64,000 nucleotides of DNA, taken from contig CAMLLB010000003.1 of assembly GCA_946480815.1 (NCBI GenBank), positions 90,307-154,306 of the forward strand. Reading direction: 5' to 3'. The position numbers and the translations under genes are program-made. Positions within the stretch are counted from its first letter, which is position 1; each line of letters opens with the position of its first letter. This stretch comes from an uncultured Flavobacteriales bacterium. GTDB lineage: Bacteria; Bacteroidota; Bacteroidia; Flavobacteriales; Crocinitomicaceae. Below the pieces are notes generated by a model that was not told the DNA's origin, made no database searches, and saw only the letters and a program-made list of their open reading frames with translations. This document shows, piece after piece, positions 26,535 to 35,641 of the stretch.

Positions 26535-27887
26535 ATGACAATACAGAAAGGCGACAAGAAAATAATCAGGGGATGGGTGATGTATGACTGGGCAAATTCA
26601 GTATACAACCTGGTGATCTCATCTGCGATCTTCCCGATTTTCTATGACAATGTAACGACGAATCATTTTAAAGGAACTCACGGTTATGCACTGGATGAAA
26701 GTTTACCGGAAGGTGTAAATGTTACTGTTGATTTCTTTGGATGGGAATTGTCTAACTCAGCGCTGATGAGTTTCGTTCTTTCTGCATCGTTTCTGTGTGT
26801 CTCATTCTTTTCTCCTTTTTTATCAGGTATTGCCGATTATCTGGGTAATAAGAAACGGTTTTTACAGTTTTTCTGTTACCTCGGAGCATTTTCCTGTATG
26901 ACGCTTTACTTCTTTGATCCGGCTAAAATTGAACTGGGATTGACCAGTTTATTTTTCGCAAGTATCGGATTCTGGAACAGCCTGGTATTTTACAATGCTT
27001 ATTTGCCGGAAATTGCAGAACCAAAAGATCACGATAAAATTTCAGCACGTGGTTTCTCGATGGGATACTTCGGATCGATGTTGTTATTGATCATTTGTTT
27101 GGTGTTGATTCAAACAAAGACGCTTGAGGCAAAATGGTGTTTTGTTTTGGTAGGAATCTGGTGGTTATTCTTCTCGCAGTTTACTTACCGTATTCTTCCG
27201 AATTCTTCCAAAAAAGAAGTAAAAGAAGATGGATACATCTGGAAAGGGTTCCGGGAATTAAGACATGTCTTTTTTGAGTTCAGACAAACGGTTCGTTTAA
27301 AGAAATACCTGGCGGCATTTTTCTTCTTCAATACAGGAGTACAAACCGTCATGCTAATGGCTACGTTCTTCGCTAAAAAAGAAATTTCCTGGCCAATAAA
27401 AGATGGAAAACCGGATGATAGTGGGTTGATTATTGCTATTTTGCTTATCCAGTTATTGGGAGCAGGGGGAGCTTTTTTAATGTCGCGTCTTTCAAGAAGT
27501 ATTGGAAATATCCGAACACTGGGAATTTCTATAGTGATCTGGATAGGCATTTGCTGTGCGGCATTTGTTATAAAAACTCCTGTTCAGTTTTATGCACTGG
27601 CTGCAACAGTTGGTTTGGTTATGGGTGGTGTTCAGGCAATGGCGCGATCTACCTATTCTAAATTTTTACCGGAAACGGAAGATCATGCAAGTTACTTCTC
27701 ATTTTACGATGCAACAGAGAAAATTGGTATTGTAACCGGAACGTTGTTCTTTGGTGTGATGGAGATTATTTTCAATGATATGCGGTTTTCTGTTGTATCC
27801 GTTGCATTTTTCTTTGTTGTTGGTTTATTGATGCTATTCCGCATTCCTAAGCATGAGCGCAAAGACCTGGAAGGAGTTTACGAATAA
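26535..27887 (+). CDS. MFS transporter, UMF1 / Atg22-like family
   Basis: The 450-residue protein begins with RGWVMYDWANSVYNLVI, the diagnostic start of the UMF1 family (Atg22-like) of major facilitators. Twelve hydrophobic segments can be placed, including the loop GIADYLGNKKRFL between helices 2 and 3 and GGVQAMARSTYSKFLPE late in the protein. Yeast Atg22 exports amino acids from the vacuole, whereas bacterial members have no established substrate. It is the last gene of the epimerase/DAHP synthase operon, so its substrate may be a product of that pathway. That is inference only. Confidence 0.88.
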   Translation: MTIQKGDKKIIRGWVMYDWANSVYNLVISSAIFPIFYDNVTTNHFKGTHGYALDESLPEGVNVTVDFFGWELSNSALMSFVLSASFLCVSFFSPFLSGIADYLGNKKRFLQFFCYLGAFSCMTLYFFDPAKIELGLTSLFFASIGFWNSLVFYNAYLPEIAEPKDHDKISARGFSMGYFGSMLLLIICLVLIQTKTLEAKWCFVLVGIWWLFFSQFTYRILPNSSKKEVKEDGYIWKGFRELRHVFFEFRQTVRLKKYLAAFFFFNTGVQTVMLMATFFAKKEISWPIKDGKPDDSGLIIAILLIQLLGAGGAFLMSRLSRSIGNIRTLGISIVIWIGICCAAFVIKTPVQFYALAATVGLVMGGVQAMARSTYSKFLPETEDHASYFSFYDATEKIGIVTGTLFFGVMEIIFNDMRFSVVSVAFFFVVGLLMLFRIPKHERKDLEGVYE

Positions 27888-27980
27888 CAATTAATCAATT
27901 ATTGAGAGGTGTGTAATTTCACCATTTGTACTTACAGCGGTGAAAAAGAGATTATCCACGGAAATGTGGATTTGTTGAAG

Positions 27981-28092
27981 TGATTTAATGTCAGTTCGAG
28001 TTTTCTCTCACCTTATTCTCGATACATCCCGACGAAAATGTCGGGATACTCGAATTGACGTGGGAGAAAGTGTCGAGAACTGTATTAAATCA
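27981..28092. repeat. 112-bp imperfect palindrome with perfect central hairpin
   Basis: The centre is ATCCCGAC-N6-GTCGGGAT (28026-28047). The outer arms pair TGATTTAATGTCAGTTCGAG (27981-28000) with GTCGAGAACTGTATTAAATCA reversed (28072-28092). Inner blocks TTTCTCTCACC and GTGGGAGAAA also pair. The structure suggests a folded RNA or a REP-like element in the convergent gap between the UMF1 and thioredoxin genes. Confidence 0.6.
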
Positions 28093-28252
28093 TAAAATAA
28101 GAAGGATTTACCACGAATATGTGAATTTGTTGAAGTAAATCAATACCCATAGGCCACATAAAACACATAGTTTTTATTTAACTATTAAATCGATTCTTAA
28201 TTCAGCAAGGCAAAATAAAGGAATTACACTATGTGAACTTGTTGCTATGCGG

Positions 28253-28284
28253 TAAAAAAAAGACCGGTATCTCTACCAGTCTTT
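28253..28284 (-). terminator. Terminator of the TlpA-like gene
   Basis: An 11-bp stem with one mismatch (AAAGACCGGTA / TACCAGTCTTT, loop TCTC) lies 6 bp past the stop and is followed on the - strand by a run of Ts. Confidence 0.8.
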
Positions 28285-28290
28285 CCATTA

Positions 28291-29814
28291 TCAATGAGCT
28301 TCTTCTTCCGGGTCAGGAGGGAAGATCTTCTCCGGATTCTTAATGTTCTGCATGCGATCAATAAAATCTTCCAATTGAGAAATTGTCAATTGTTTCGCAA
28401 TAATTTTCTTGTCTTTATCCAATACGAAGATTCGTGGAGTTGCATAAATATCATAGGTGTCGTGATAATTCAATGCGTCCAGGGTCGTGTATTTCGGGAT
28501 GAATTGTCTTGGATCTGCAGTTGCATCTTCAAACAATTTCTTGGTTAAACCGACATTGATGAATTCGAGCTTGTTATCACGAATGAACTTCTTCCATTTT
28601 TCGAAATCTTCTCCGGTTGCTTTTCCAACTGCGAAGATCTCTACGTTACGTGCTTTGAATTTCTTTTCGTACAAAGTCTGTAGTTTCGGAGTTGTTTTCT
28701 TACAGTGACCACATTCCGGATCCCAGAAGTAAAGAATGGTGTAATCACTTTTCAGGCTGTAGAAGTCCTTCCAGTTTACATCTGTTGTATCACGTAAACT
28801 GATATTCGGAGGACGAACACCCTGAACCAGGTTCATTTTAACTTTATTCTCGTCACACAATTCCTTCAGTTTCTCTTTGTCTTTCATCCAATATGCGATT
28901 GAATTTCCCTCCGCATCATTTTGACAGTAGTAACGGTTTACCATGTAAACATATACTTTGTCCATTCCCATGATGTTTGACTTCGCATATGTATTCGTGA
29001 CATAATCCACAGCGTATTTGAATGTTTCCGATTTCTTGTCCAATTGATCACAGAAAGGGAAAGCAAAAGTCAAAACCGTATCAGGATGCTGGATCAACAT
29101 GTTCTTGCTAAAGAAGTATTCCATTTTCGAACCGAAAACCGGGGTGTTTACCAAGCGATCGTCCTTCAAATCAATATTGTCCCAGTAATGTTTGCGGTAA
29201 TATTCGTAACGGAAGTTTTCATTGATCACTTTTCCGTTTGCATCTTTCGGTGCTTCAGGAACCACAACATCCATAGACATTTTAATAATCTTGGAAACCA
29301 ATTTCGTCGGGTTTTCTTTTTGCAGGTTATTTTGGTAAGCAGCAACCAACTTGGAAACAGAGTCCATTTGTTCTCCCAGACGTTTGTATTGCGGGTCGCC
29401 GTCTTTGAATGTTTTGCGCTTATCTGAATATCCGGTTGCAACTTTTCGTTGTTCCTGTAAGTAATTGATATATGCAACAAACACTTTGTTCTCTTCTGAT
29501 TTCTTTACTTTCATGTTCGAAACGAAATCGGGACCTTTTGTCTCAATATTGATTTCTTCATTGTTGTAAATCACTTCGAAATATTTTTGTCCGGGCATCA
29601 ATAAAGCGATGATCCCGGGTTTCAGGTCTTTTTTTGCTGTGAATTCAACGACTCCACCTTTCATTTCGGCAGTGTCGGCATAAAACAGCTTAGAACCATA
29701 ATATTTTGTCAGGAAAACTGTTGTGTCTTTCGCTCCGTCTACTTTGAAGCGCAATTTTTGACTGAATCCAAAAGTTGATACAAGCAGCAAGGCAATTACT
29801 AGAAGTTGTTTCAT
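28291..29814 (-). CDS. Secreted thioredoxin-fold (TlpA-like) protein with DUF4369/DUF5106-type N-terminus
   Basis: From the ATG at 29814 the protein has 507 residues. A signal peptide (MKQLLVIALLLVSTFGFSQ) is followed by a beta-rich DUF4369-like domain (20-110), a helical DUF5106-like domain (about 115-335) and a C-terminal thioredoxin fold. The active site is YFWDPECGHCKKTTP, with Cys368 and Cys371. The protein is expected to act as a thiol-disulfide oxidoreductase in the periplasm or at the outer membrane, and the partner is unknown. An ATG at 29838 would add eight polar residues and place the -7 box (29846-29853) 7 nt away. The shorter start gives a better signal peptide. Confidence 0.85.
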   Translation of the reverse strand: MKQLLVIALLLVSTFGFSQKLRFKVDGAKDTTVFLTKYYGSKLFYADTAEMKGGVVEFTAKKDLKPGIIALLMPGQKYFEVIYNNEEINIETKGPDFVSNMKVKKSEENKVFVAYINYLQEQRKVATGYSDKRKTFKDGDPQYKRLGEQMDSVSKLVAAYQNNLQKENPTKLVSKIIKMSMDVVVPEAPKDANGKVINENFRYEYYRKHYWDNIDLKDDRLVNTPVFGSKMEYFFSKNMLIQHPDTVLTFAFPFCDQLDKKSETFKYAVDYVTNTYAKSNIMGMDKVYVYMVNRYYCQNDAEGNSIAYWMKDKEKLKELCDENKVKMNLVQGVRPPNISLRDTTDVNWKDFYSLKSDYTILYFWDPECGHCKKTTPKLQTLYEKKFKARNVEIFAVGKATGEDFEKWKKFIRDNKLEFINVGLTKKLFEDATADPRQFIPKYTTLDALNYHDTYDIYATPRIFVLDKDKKIIAKQLTISQLEDFIDRMQNIKNPEKIFPPDPEEEAH

Positions 29815-29845
29815 GTTTGAGTTTTTATTTTTTATCATGACGTAG

Positions 29846-29853
29846 CAAATTTA
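29846..29853 (-). promoter_or_regulatory. -7 box (TAAATTTG) of the TlpA-like gene
   Basis: TAAATTTG reads on the - strand 31 bp upstream of the chosen ATG. No good TTG is seen at 17-23 bp. Confidence 0.5.
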
Positions 29854-29878
29854 ATAAAGTCATTGGTTTAACAGAAAA

Positions 29879-31060
29879 TTAACCATTGTTCTGTTCGTAA
29901 ATTCCCTTGCGGGCACTCAGGTATGAAGCCAGTGCAAATAAGGAATAGGCGAAAACCAATGCAAGGATGCTAAGCAGACTTAAATTGGTGTCGATATATA
30001 ATCCTCCTGACTCAAATACCGAATCTAAAATTAGCTTAAATCCGATGAAAGTAATGAGGCTGAGAATCCCAATTATTCCAAAAACTTTCGAAAAATAGAC
30101 GAAGAAATTCTTTACCAGCGTGTTAGGGTGATGACCCAAACGCATGAGTGTTCGGACTTCGTATAAATTTTTACTCAACAACAATTGTAAGTATTGGATT
30201 AAAACCAATCCTGATAAGAAAACTGCAATGATTGAGATACCCAATACGACCAGGATCAGGGTTCCGACCATACTTTTTAAACGTCCAACAATTACTTGTG
30301 CATTTTTGGACTCCAGGTGTTTTTCTTTCAGCATTTGTTCTACCAGCCCGAATTCGTTTTCTTTTCCTGAAATCATGATCTGTGTGATCTTCTGTTCCGC
30401 ATCCGGTGCAAAACGATTGTTTGCCCAATTCATGAAACTTTGTGGTACCAACACGGAAGGGACTTCGTTCGTGAAACCGATAATCCGGCACGAAATGTAT
30501 TCCTTCATGGTGTCATTCATCAATGCAAATTTGAATTTGATATCCATTGCCAGTTCATCACTGACTTGAGGAATTCCTGCAGAACTCATATAGGTATTCA
30601 ACATTACCAGGAAATCACGGGGCATGATCATGGGAACAAGCGTGTCACCTTCTTTCCAGTGCCATTTATCCGATTTGACATCTAAAAAGTCCTGGTCAAC
30701 GGTTTGAATGAAAATGTTTCCTCTGAACCGCGGAACTGCAGGATCTGCTGTTTCAATGGAGACGGTGAAGTTGTTTGCTTCTACCGGTTTTACATCCAAA
30801 ATGAACGGTTCCTTTTTTATTTGTTCAATCTCACTCAAAGAGAAATCGGTTTTAGCGATGTTCAATGTACTGAAATTGGATACTTTCTTTTGAACAATGA
30901 TGGTGTTCGGTCCCAATATTTCTGCACCTTTTCCAAAATCATTGACTTTGATCAGGTAATGAATGGAAGTGATCAAAAAAGTCATTCCCAAAAAAGCTCC
31001 GATAACGGCAATCACCAATTGACGTTTATCCTGGTATTGAAATAATAACTTGCGTAACAT
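29879..31060 (-). CDS. ABC transporter permease, FtsX/MacB type
   Basis: The 393-residue protein has one N-terminal helix (about 16-38), a large extracytoplasmic domain (about 40-270) and three C-terminal helices (about 275-300, 330-355 and 365-388). The segment between helices 2 and 3, LLLSKNLYEVRTLMRLGHHPNTLVKNFF, is the coupling region typical of FtsX-like permeases. The family drives mechanotransmission, lipoprotein release or peptide export rather than classic import. It lies 3 bp after the ATPase gene, which completes the transporter. Substrate unknown. Confidence 0.85.
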   Translation of the reverse strand: MLRKLLFQYQDKRQLVIAVIGAFLGMTFLITSIHYLIKVNDFGKGAEILGPNTIIVQKKVSNFSTLNIAKTDFSLSEIEQIKKEPFILDVKPVEANNFTVSIETADPAVPRFRGNIFIQTVDQDFLDVKSDKWHWKEGDTLVPMIMPRDFLVMLNTYMSSAGIPQVSDELAMDIKFKFALMNDTMKEYISCRIIGFTNEVPSVLVPQSFMNWANNRFAPDAEQKITQIMISGKENEFGLVEQMLKEKHLESKNAQVIVGRLKSMVGTLILVVLGISIIAVFLSGLVLIQYLQLLLSKNLYEVRTLMRLGHHPNTLVKNFFVYFSKVFGIIGILSLITFIGFKLILDSVFESGGLYIDTNLSLLSILALVFAYSLFALASYLSARKGIYEQNNG

Positions 31061-31063
31061 GGC

Positions 31064-31705
31064 TCAGAGCTTTAATTCGTAATCGTAAGAGAAACGGTTG
31101 TCGTCATCCAGAGAGGTCAGAACAAAACCTGCTTTTTGCCTGTTGCATTCCGCATCAATCATAGCAAGACAGCGCAAACTATTGCGCTCATCCAGATGAG
31201 AAAAGGGTTCGTCGAGGACCAGCCAATTGAATGGCTGACATAATGAACGGACAATTGCTACACGCTGCTGTTGACCCATAGATAACAATCCGCATGGATC
31301 ATTCCATTTATGGTCAATTTCCAGCTCGGTCAACATAGCTTTTATTTCAGACTCTGTTTTGAAATCAGTCAATTGATTTTTCAGGTGTAAGTTCTCGGCA
31401 ACGGTCAACTTGTGGAAAAGCTGCAAGTCCTGGAATACGGTTGAGATTTTACGTTGGCGGATCTCCACCCATTCATCCACCGAAAAAGTTTTTATATCAC
31501 GCCCATCGTAGAGAATGGTCCCGTCATAATCTTTCCGGATCCCGAATACTGTCATGGAAAAAGTGGATTTTCCTTTTCCGGAAGATGCATTCAGGAGGAT
31601 CTTTTTGCCGGATTCAAGTTGTGCGCTGTTTCCCCAGATACTGTCACTGCCATGTTGAATGGATGCGAGCGGGAAGGGCATAACCTGATTAAATTGAATG
31701 TTCAT
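31064..31705 (-). CDS. ABC transporter ATP-binding protein (LolD/FtsE-like)
   Basis: The 213-residue ATPase has Walker A ASSGKGKST, where Ala replaces the first Gly of the motif, the Q-loop region STVFQDLQLFHKLTVAENL, the signature LSMGQQQRVAIV and Walker B WLVLDEPFSHLDE. The size and the paired FtsX-type permease 3 bp downstream point to a LolD/MacB/FtsE-type unit. Around residue 190 the switch histidine is not obvious (VLTSLDDDNRF), which is unusual and might weaken hydrolysis. Together with the permease it forms a two-gene operon, possibly with miaA 52 bp upstream. Confidence 0.82.
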   Translation of the reverse strand: MNIQFNQVMPFPLASIQHGSDSIWGNSAQLESGKKILLNASSGKGKSTFSMTVFGIRKDYDGTILYDGRDIKTFSVDEWVEIRQRKISTVFQDLQLFHKLTVAENLHLKNQLTDFKTESEIKAMLTELEIDHKWNDPCGLLSMGQQQRVAIVRSLCQPFNWLVLDEPFSHLDERNSLRCLAMIDAECNRQKAGFVLTSLDDDNRFSYDYELKL

Positions 31706-31757
31706 CTTAGCTAGTTTTCGATCTCAATTTCAAATATCATTCCAAGATTACAAGATA

Positions 31758-32657
31758 TTACTTTTCAACTATTTGAAGAATTTCTTTGCACATTTCATCG
31801 GTAGGTTTTGCATCCAGCCAAATCGTTTCCGGATGTTTTTTGAACCAGGTCATTTGCCGCTTGGCGTAATTCCGTGTGTGTTGCTTGATTTTTGAAATAC
31901 AGGTTTCCAAATCGGTTTCACCGTCCAGATAATCGAACACTTCCTTGTACCCAACCGTCTGAAGTGCTGTCAGGCTGCGGTATTGTGCAACGCTTTTTAC
32001 TTCTTCGATCAAGCCGGCTTCGATCATTTGATCTACGCGTAAATTGATCCGTTCGTATAATAGTTCTCTCGGGTGATTGATCACAAAGCGAATAACCTGG
32101 AAAGGCCGCTTCGGAAGCTCATTTTTTCGCCAGTTACTAAAAGGAAGATTGGTCAGGCGAATAACCTCCAGGGCTCTCAGGATGCGCATGGGATTTTGCT
32201 TGTCAACCTGCTGATAAAATTCCGGATCCTTTTCGCTCAATTCCTGCAATAAGGGCTCAATTCCTGTTTCTTCCAGTTCTTTTCTCAAAACAGTTTGAAT
32301 ACCCGCATCGGTGGGAATCGAATCAAGCCCGATGCAGAATGCGTCAATAAACATTCCGGAACCGCCAACCAGGATTAATTTCGGATAATGTGCCAGTTTT
32401 CCCTGGATTAATTCCATTGCTTCCGCTTCATACTGAGCAGCACTTACAGGAGTTGAAATGGGATGTGAATCAATGAAGTAATGAGGGATTCCCTGCATTT
32501 CTTCCATCGTAGGTTTTGCCGTACCGATTGCCAATTCCTTATAGAATTGCCGCGAATCTGCAGAAAGGACTACCGTATTCCAGGTTTTTGCCAGGGCAAC
32601 GGCAAGTGAAGTTTTTCCACTGGCTGTCGGGCCTTCAATAACAATCAGTTGTTGCAT
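31758..32657 (-). CDS. miaA: tRNA dimethylallyltransferase (MiaA)
   Basis: MiaA adds a dimethylallyl group to N6 of adenosine 37 in tRNAs that read UNN codons. The 299-residue protein starts MQQLIVIEGPTASGKTSLAVALA, with the P-loop right at the start. Next come DSRQFYKELAIGTAKPT, the central insert with GGSGMFIDAFCIGLD, and FVINHPRELLYERINLRVDQM. The C-terminal TRNYAKRQMTWFKKH matches the family motif. Two codons upstream lies a TTG, but it falls inside the -7 box, so the ATG at 32657 is chosen. Confidence 0.95.
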   Translation of the reverse strand: MQQLIVIEGPTASGKTSLAVALAKTWNTVVLSADSRQFYKELAIGTAKPTMEEMQGIPHYFIDSHPISTPVSAAQYEAEAMELIQGKLAHYPKLILVGGSGMFIDAFCIGLDSIPTDAGIQTVLRKELEETGIEPLLQELSEKDPEFYQQVDKQNPMRILRALEVIRLTNLPFSNWRKNELPKRPFQVIRFVINHPRELLYERINLRVDQMIEAGLIEEVKSVAQYRSLTALQTVGYKEVFDYLDGETDLETCISKIKQHTRNYAKRQMTWFKKHPETIWLDAKPTDEMCKEILQIVEK

Positions 32658-32660
32658 GCG

Positions 32661-32668
32661 CAAAGGTA
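32661..32668 (-). promoter_or_regulatory. -7 box (TACCTTTG) immediately upstream of miaA
   Basis: TACCTTTG on the - strand ends 3 nt before the miaA ATG, predicting a leaderless mRNA. No -33 TTG lies at the usual spacing. Confidence 0.5.
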
Positions 32669-32684
32669 TAATTTCTCAATGAGA

Positions 32685-34109
32685 TCAGCGCTTAACAAGT
32701 GTTTTGTATGTTTCGTATCTGGCGGTAATTCCCCGAACATAACGGATACAAATATTTCCGCGGAAAGCACCGCTTTTAACCACTTCATCAGTGTAATAAG
32801 CATGTTTTCCCAGGTTCATGACCATCGTTTCCACGTTGTCGGCCCATATATGCGGATTCAAACCTTTCTTTTCAGCGAGTCGCTGAGCATCCAGGATATG
32901 TCCGGCTCCTGCATTGTAACTTGCAAGGATAAATTTATTCCGCTCTTCTTCGTCTTTAATCCTTGTCCAGAGTTTGGTAATACGGCTCAAATATTTGTAT
33001 CCGCCCTGGATTTGGACTTCAGGAGTTGAAGTGGGGTAAACGCCGAATTTCGGACCTGTTCCCGGCATGAACTGCATCAAACCATAAGCACCACCAAAAG
33101 CACGTGCATTCGGGTTGAATTTACTCTCATGGAAAATCAATGCAGCTACCAAACGCCAGTCAATATTGTATTTTTCACCTTCTGCTTTCAAAATGGCATC
33201 ATATGGAGAAATACTTCCTCTTCTTGATTTGAAGTTGCTTTCCACGCCCAATGAACTGTTGATCTGTTCGAAGTATTTTCGTTTAATGTAGGAGAATGCT
33301 TCCCTGTTCATGAACCTGGAGAGCCAGGTATTCAGTCGTTTTTGAAGAATAGGGGATTTTTTGTTCAGTCCGAATGCAATATTTTGCTTGAATGAGATCG
33401 GGAGACTAACGTCCAGGTTATCGTAAAAGCGTTCGTTTATTTCTGCGACATTGCGTTCTGCAACCGTGTAATCGATTACTCCGTTTGAAACCTGTTCGAT
33501 CAATTCTTCCACACCTTCCTGTGCCTGTGTAGGACGAATCATGATTGTGTCACCGATTTCATCCTGTAAATGAAGCAGGCGGGTATAATAACTGGAACGT
33601 TCCCAGACTACTACTTTTTTATTGCCCAATTGAATCGGATCTGTGATGAAGGTCACTTTTTGATCTTTCGTTTCAGGAGTTAATTTCCGTTGGACCAATA
33701 CCTGGTTTGTTTGAAGGAAAGGAGTAGAGAAGTTGATTTCAGACCTTCTTTCACGTGTTACGGTATAATTACATGCTATAATATCACCTTCGCCACGATT
33801 TAGCATCGCATTGATCTCATCCAGGTTATTGACAATCTTCACATCCAGCTTCACACCTAATTCTTCCGCAAACTCTTTCAGGATCTCGTATTCAAATCCC
33901 ATTTTTTTGCCTTTATAAATAAAGAAAGATGTGGAACTGTTTTCTGCTAAAACAACCAGGCTGCCGCGTTTGTAGATTCCGGGTAAATCAAAATTATGAG
34001 TATCCAGTGGTTTCTTTCTCGAATCTATTTTTTCCGACGAACAGGAAGCCATGATCAGACACCCGATTAGGAAGAAAAGACAAGAAAGACCCGTTTTGGT
34101 TTGCGGCAT
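32685..34109 (-). CDS. mltF: Membrane-bound lytic murein transglycosylase F
   Basis: The 474-residue lipoprotein (signal peptide with lipobox IMASC, Cys23) joins two domains. Residues about 45-285 form a family 3 solute-binding domain (GSLVVLAENSSTSFFIYKGKKMGFEYEILK). Residues about 300-450 form a lysozyme-like SLT domain with the catalytic Glu328 in IFHESKFNPNARAFGGAYG and then LMQFMPGTG. MltF cleaves peptidoglycan glycan chains to 1,6-anhydro products in the outer-membrane-facing periplasm. Length and order are normal. A -7 box lies 7 nt before the ATG. The next gene, miaA, has its own promoter. Confidence 0.92.
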   Translation of the reverse strand: MPQTKTGLSCLFFLIGCLIMASCSSEKIDSRKKPLDTHNFDLPGIYKRGSLVVLAENSSTSFFIYKGKKMGFEYEILKEFAEELGVKLDVKIVNNLDEINAMLNRGEGDIIACNYTVTRERRSEINFSTPFLQTNQVLVQRKLTPETKDQKVTFITDPIQLGNKKVVVWERSSYYTRLLHLQDEIGDTIMIRPTQAQEGVEELIEQVSNGVIDYTVAERNVAEINERFYDNLDVSLPISFKQNIAFGLNKKSPILQKRLNTWLSRFMNREAFSYIKRKYFEQINSSLGVESNFKSRRGSISPYDAILKAEGEKYNIDWRLVAALIFHESKFNPNARAFGGAYGLMQFMPGTGPKFGVYPTSTPEVQIQGGYKYLSRITKLWTRIKDEEERNKFILASYNAGAGHILDAQRLAEKKGLNPHIWADNVETMVMNLGKHAYYTDEVVKSGAFRGNICIRYVRGITARYETYKTLVKR

Positions 34110-34116
34110 AATAAAT

Positions 34117-34124
34117 CAAACTTA
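34117..34124 (-). promoter_or_regulatory. -7 box (TAAGTTTG) of mltF
   Basis: TAAGTTTG on the - strand ends 7 nt before the mltF ATG, so the leader would be only a few nucleotides. Confidence 0.45.
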
Positions 34125-34132
34125 CGAACAAA

Positions 34133-34723
34133 TTACGAGAAAAAAGCCGAATTCTTCCCCATTAAATATTCATTTGCATCACGCATATATTCATGAAAGC
34201 AACTAGTAATTTCGTTTTCAAAGTGCTGAAACACTGTGTGTCCGTTTGTTAAGGCATTCTCAAATGAAAGTTTATTGCTCACTCCCTGACACATTCTGTA
34301 AAGGCCTTCTTCGGTATGATAATGACTGATCCAGTTGCGCTCAATCAATAAATCCATAAAATGTCTGAAGTCTGCCGGATAAGGTTCGTTTGATAAATCA
34401 ATTTGTGAATAAAAGTTTTGTAAAAACTCGGGGAGTTTGACCGGATGGTATTGGTCCCAGTTCTTTGCCAGTAAATGATCAAAATAAATATCGATGGCTA
34501 TAGGAGCTACTTTCGGTAATTGTCCACGAATGGTGTGGATCAGGTGAATGACTTCGTAATGGTGATCAATGAAATCATCAATCCTCCGATGAAGCAATAC
34601 GCCTTTTTGAATATGTTCCGGGTATTCCAGGTATTTTTTTCCCTTTACAAAATCACCGAACAGGTTAGCAACTGCCAATTGCGGATCGTTATTGGAAAAA
34701 TAGATGTGCCCGAGGTAATTCAT
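34133..34723 (-). CDS. acpH: Acyl carrier protein phosphodiesterase (AcpH/DUF479)
   Basis: The 196-residue protein opens MNYLGHIYFSNNDPQLAVANLFGDFVKGK, the signature of ACP phosphodiesterase. The metal-binding pattern continues with HRRIDDFIDHH, and IAIDIYFDHLLAKNW lies near residue 75. The enzyme removes the 4'-phosphopantetheine arm from ACP. The family belongs to the HD-like phosphohydrolases, and the visible Asp and His residues fit metal coordination. The downstream gene mltF begins after a 23-bp gap but has its own promoter box. Confidence 0.85.
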   Translation of the reverse strand: MNYLGHIYFSNNDPQLAVANLFGDFVKGKKYLEYPEHIQKGVLLHRRIDDFIDHHYEVIHLIHTIRGQLPKVAPIAIDIYFDHLLAKNWDQYHPVKLPEFLQNFYSQIDLSNEPYPADFRHFMDLLIERNWISHYHTEEGLYRMCQGVSNKLSFENALTNGHTVFQHFENEITSCFHEYMRDANEYLMGKNSAFFS

Positions 34724-34755
34724 GGTGTTAAGTTAAACAAATTATCAATTGTTAC

Positions 34756-35076
34756 TCATCCGAATGGCCAATGATTGTTTCCGAACAACATCTCGTAAAT
34801 CGTAGCATAGATGACCCAAAGCTTGATTGGATAACAGCATAAATAAAGGGCGATTCCAAGGGATTTGTAGGTTTTATTTTCCGGTTCTGCTTCGTGCTTT
34901 TTGAAGAAATACATGGAGGTGAAATAGGGGACCAATGAGGTTACTATACTGATTAAAGCTATTCCGGCCAGAACAATATTACTGATATGCGTATTTGCAT
35001 ACAATAGAGATATCGCTGTAATTACTAAAAGAACTGCGATTACAATGAGGTAAGCCAAACGAAGTTTTTTTCTCAT
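34756..35076 (-). CDS. Small membrane protein, unknown
   Basis: This 106-residue protein has three hydrophobic segments (about 7-25, 31-55 and 75-95) and a charged turn KKHEAEPENKTYKSLG. I do not recognise a family. Its ATG overlaps the stop codon of the upstream acetyltransferase gene (ATGA), so it is translated from the same mRNA. Nothing in the sequence suggests a function. Confidence 0.65.
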   Translation of the reverse strand: MRKKLRLAYLIVIAVLLVITAISLLYANTHISNIVLAGIALISIVTSLVPYFTSMYFFKKHEAEPENKTYKSLGIALYLCCYPIKLWVIYATIYEMLFGNNHWPFG

Positions 35077-35600
35077 TTCCAGGTTTCCTTTCTGATCTCA
35101 TAAATGAAATTCAACTTCGGAGCTTCTCCGAAATAGGCTACGTCTTCTTCGCCGATCTTTTCAGCTCCCAGTCGGCCAATGGCTATTTGAGAACGGATAT
35201 TCACAGCACCGATATGGAATTGAACCCGGGATACGAATCGGAAAATATAATCCAGCATGAGTTTCTTTACCTGTGGATTGATCCCCTTTCCCCAGGAAGA
35301 AGTGCCATAGAAAGTATAACCAATGAGTATTGCATTTTCAGCTTCATTGTAATCATAGTAACGGGTACATCCGATTAGTTCACCGGTTGTTTTATCAACG
35401 ATTTTGAAAGCTCCTTTACTTTGTATTGCTCCGTTGAAGAAGTTTTGAAATACTTCGCGTTTCCATCGGTCCTTATTCGGATGTTGTTCCCAAATCTTTG
35501 GGTCTGACGCAACAGAATACATTGCTTCGAAATCACTTTCCAGAAGCGGGTAGAGGATGATTTGTTCGTTTTCTAAAACTGGCTGAATGCTGAAGTTCAT
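35073..35600 (-). CDS. GNAT-family acetyltransferase (RimJ/RimL-like)
   Basis: The 175-residue protein has the GNAT layout of the RimL type: MNFSIQPVLENEQIILYPLLESDFEAMY at the start, then TGELIGCTRYYDYNEAENAILIGYTFYG and SSWGKGINPQVKKLMLDYIF, where the acetyl-CoA loop sits, then the strand VQFHIGAVNIRSQIAIGRLGAEKIGE. The family acetylates protein N-termini, ribosomal proteins or small amines, and the substrate here is unknown. It overlaps the following membrane-protein gene by 4 bp. Confidence 0.85.
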   Translation of the reverse strand: MNFSIQPVLENEQIILYPLLESDFEAMYSVASDPKIWEQHPNKDRWKREVFQNFFNGAIQSKGAFKIVDKTTGELIGCTRYYDYNEAENAILIGYTFYGTSSWGKGINPQVKKLMLDYIFRFVSRVQFHIGAVNIRSQIAIGRLGAEKIGEEDVAYFGEAPKLNFIYEIRKETWK

Positions 35601-35641
35601 GGTTTAAAGTGGTTTTTATTGAATGCTTTTCAAGCAAAGCA

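Larger units (their letters stand above)
27888..28290. other. 403-bp intergenic region made of repeats
   Basis: No coding frame is seen. The region holds a 112-bp imperfect palindrome (27981-28092). It is bracketed by two similar direct copies (about 27954-27985 and 28109-28141, both with CCACG...ATGTG.ATTTGTTGAAGT). After these come degenerate CACATAG/CTATGTG inverse copies (28147-28171 and 28230-28250) and the terminator of the leftward thioredoxin gene. It looks like eroded intergenic repeats. Confidence 0.6.

Noticed and set aside
27888..28290. Possible tRNA or small RNA gene in the repeat-rich gap
   Set aside because: No cloverleaf or TTC-loop sequence was found. Only inverted and direct repeats are visible.
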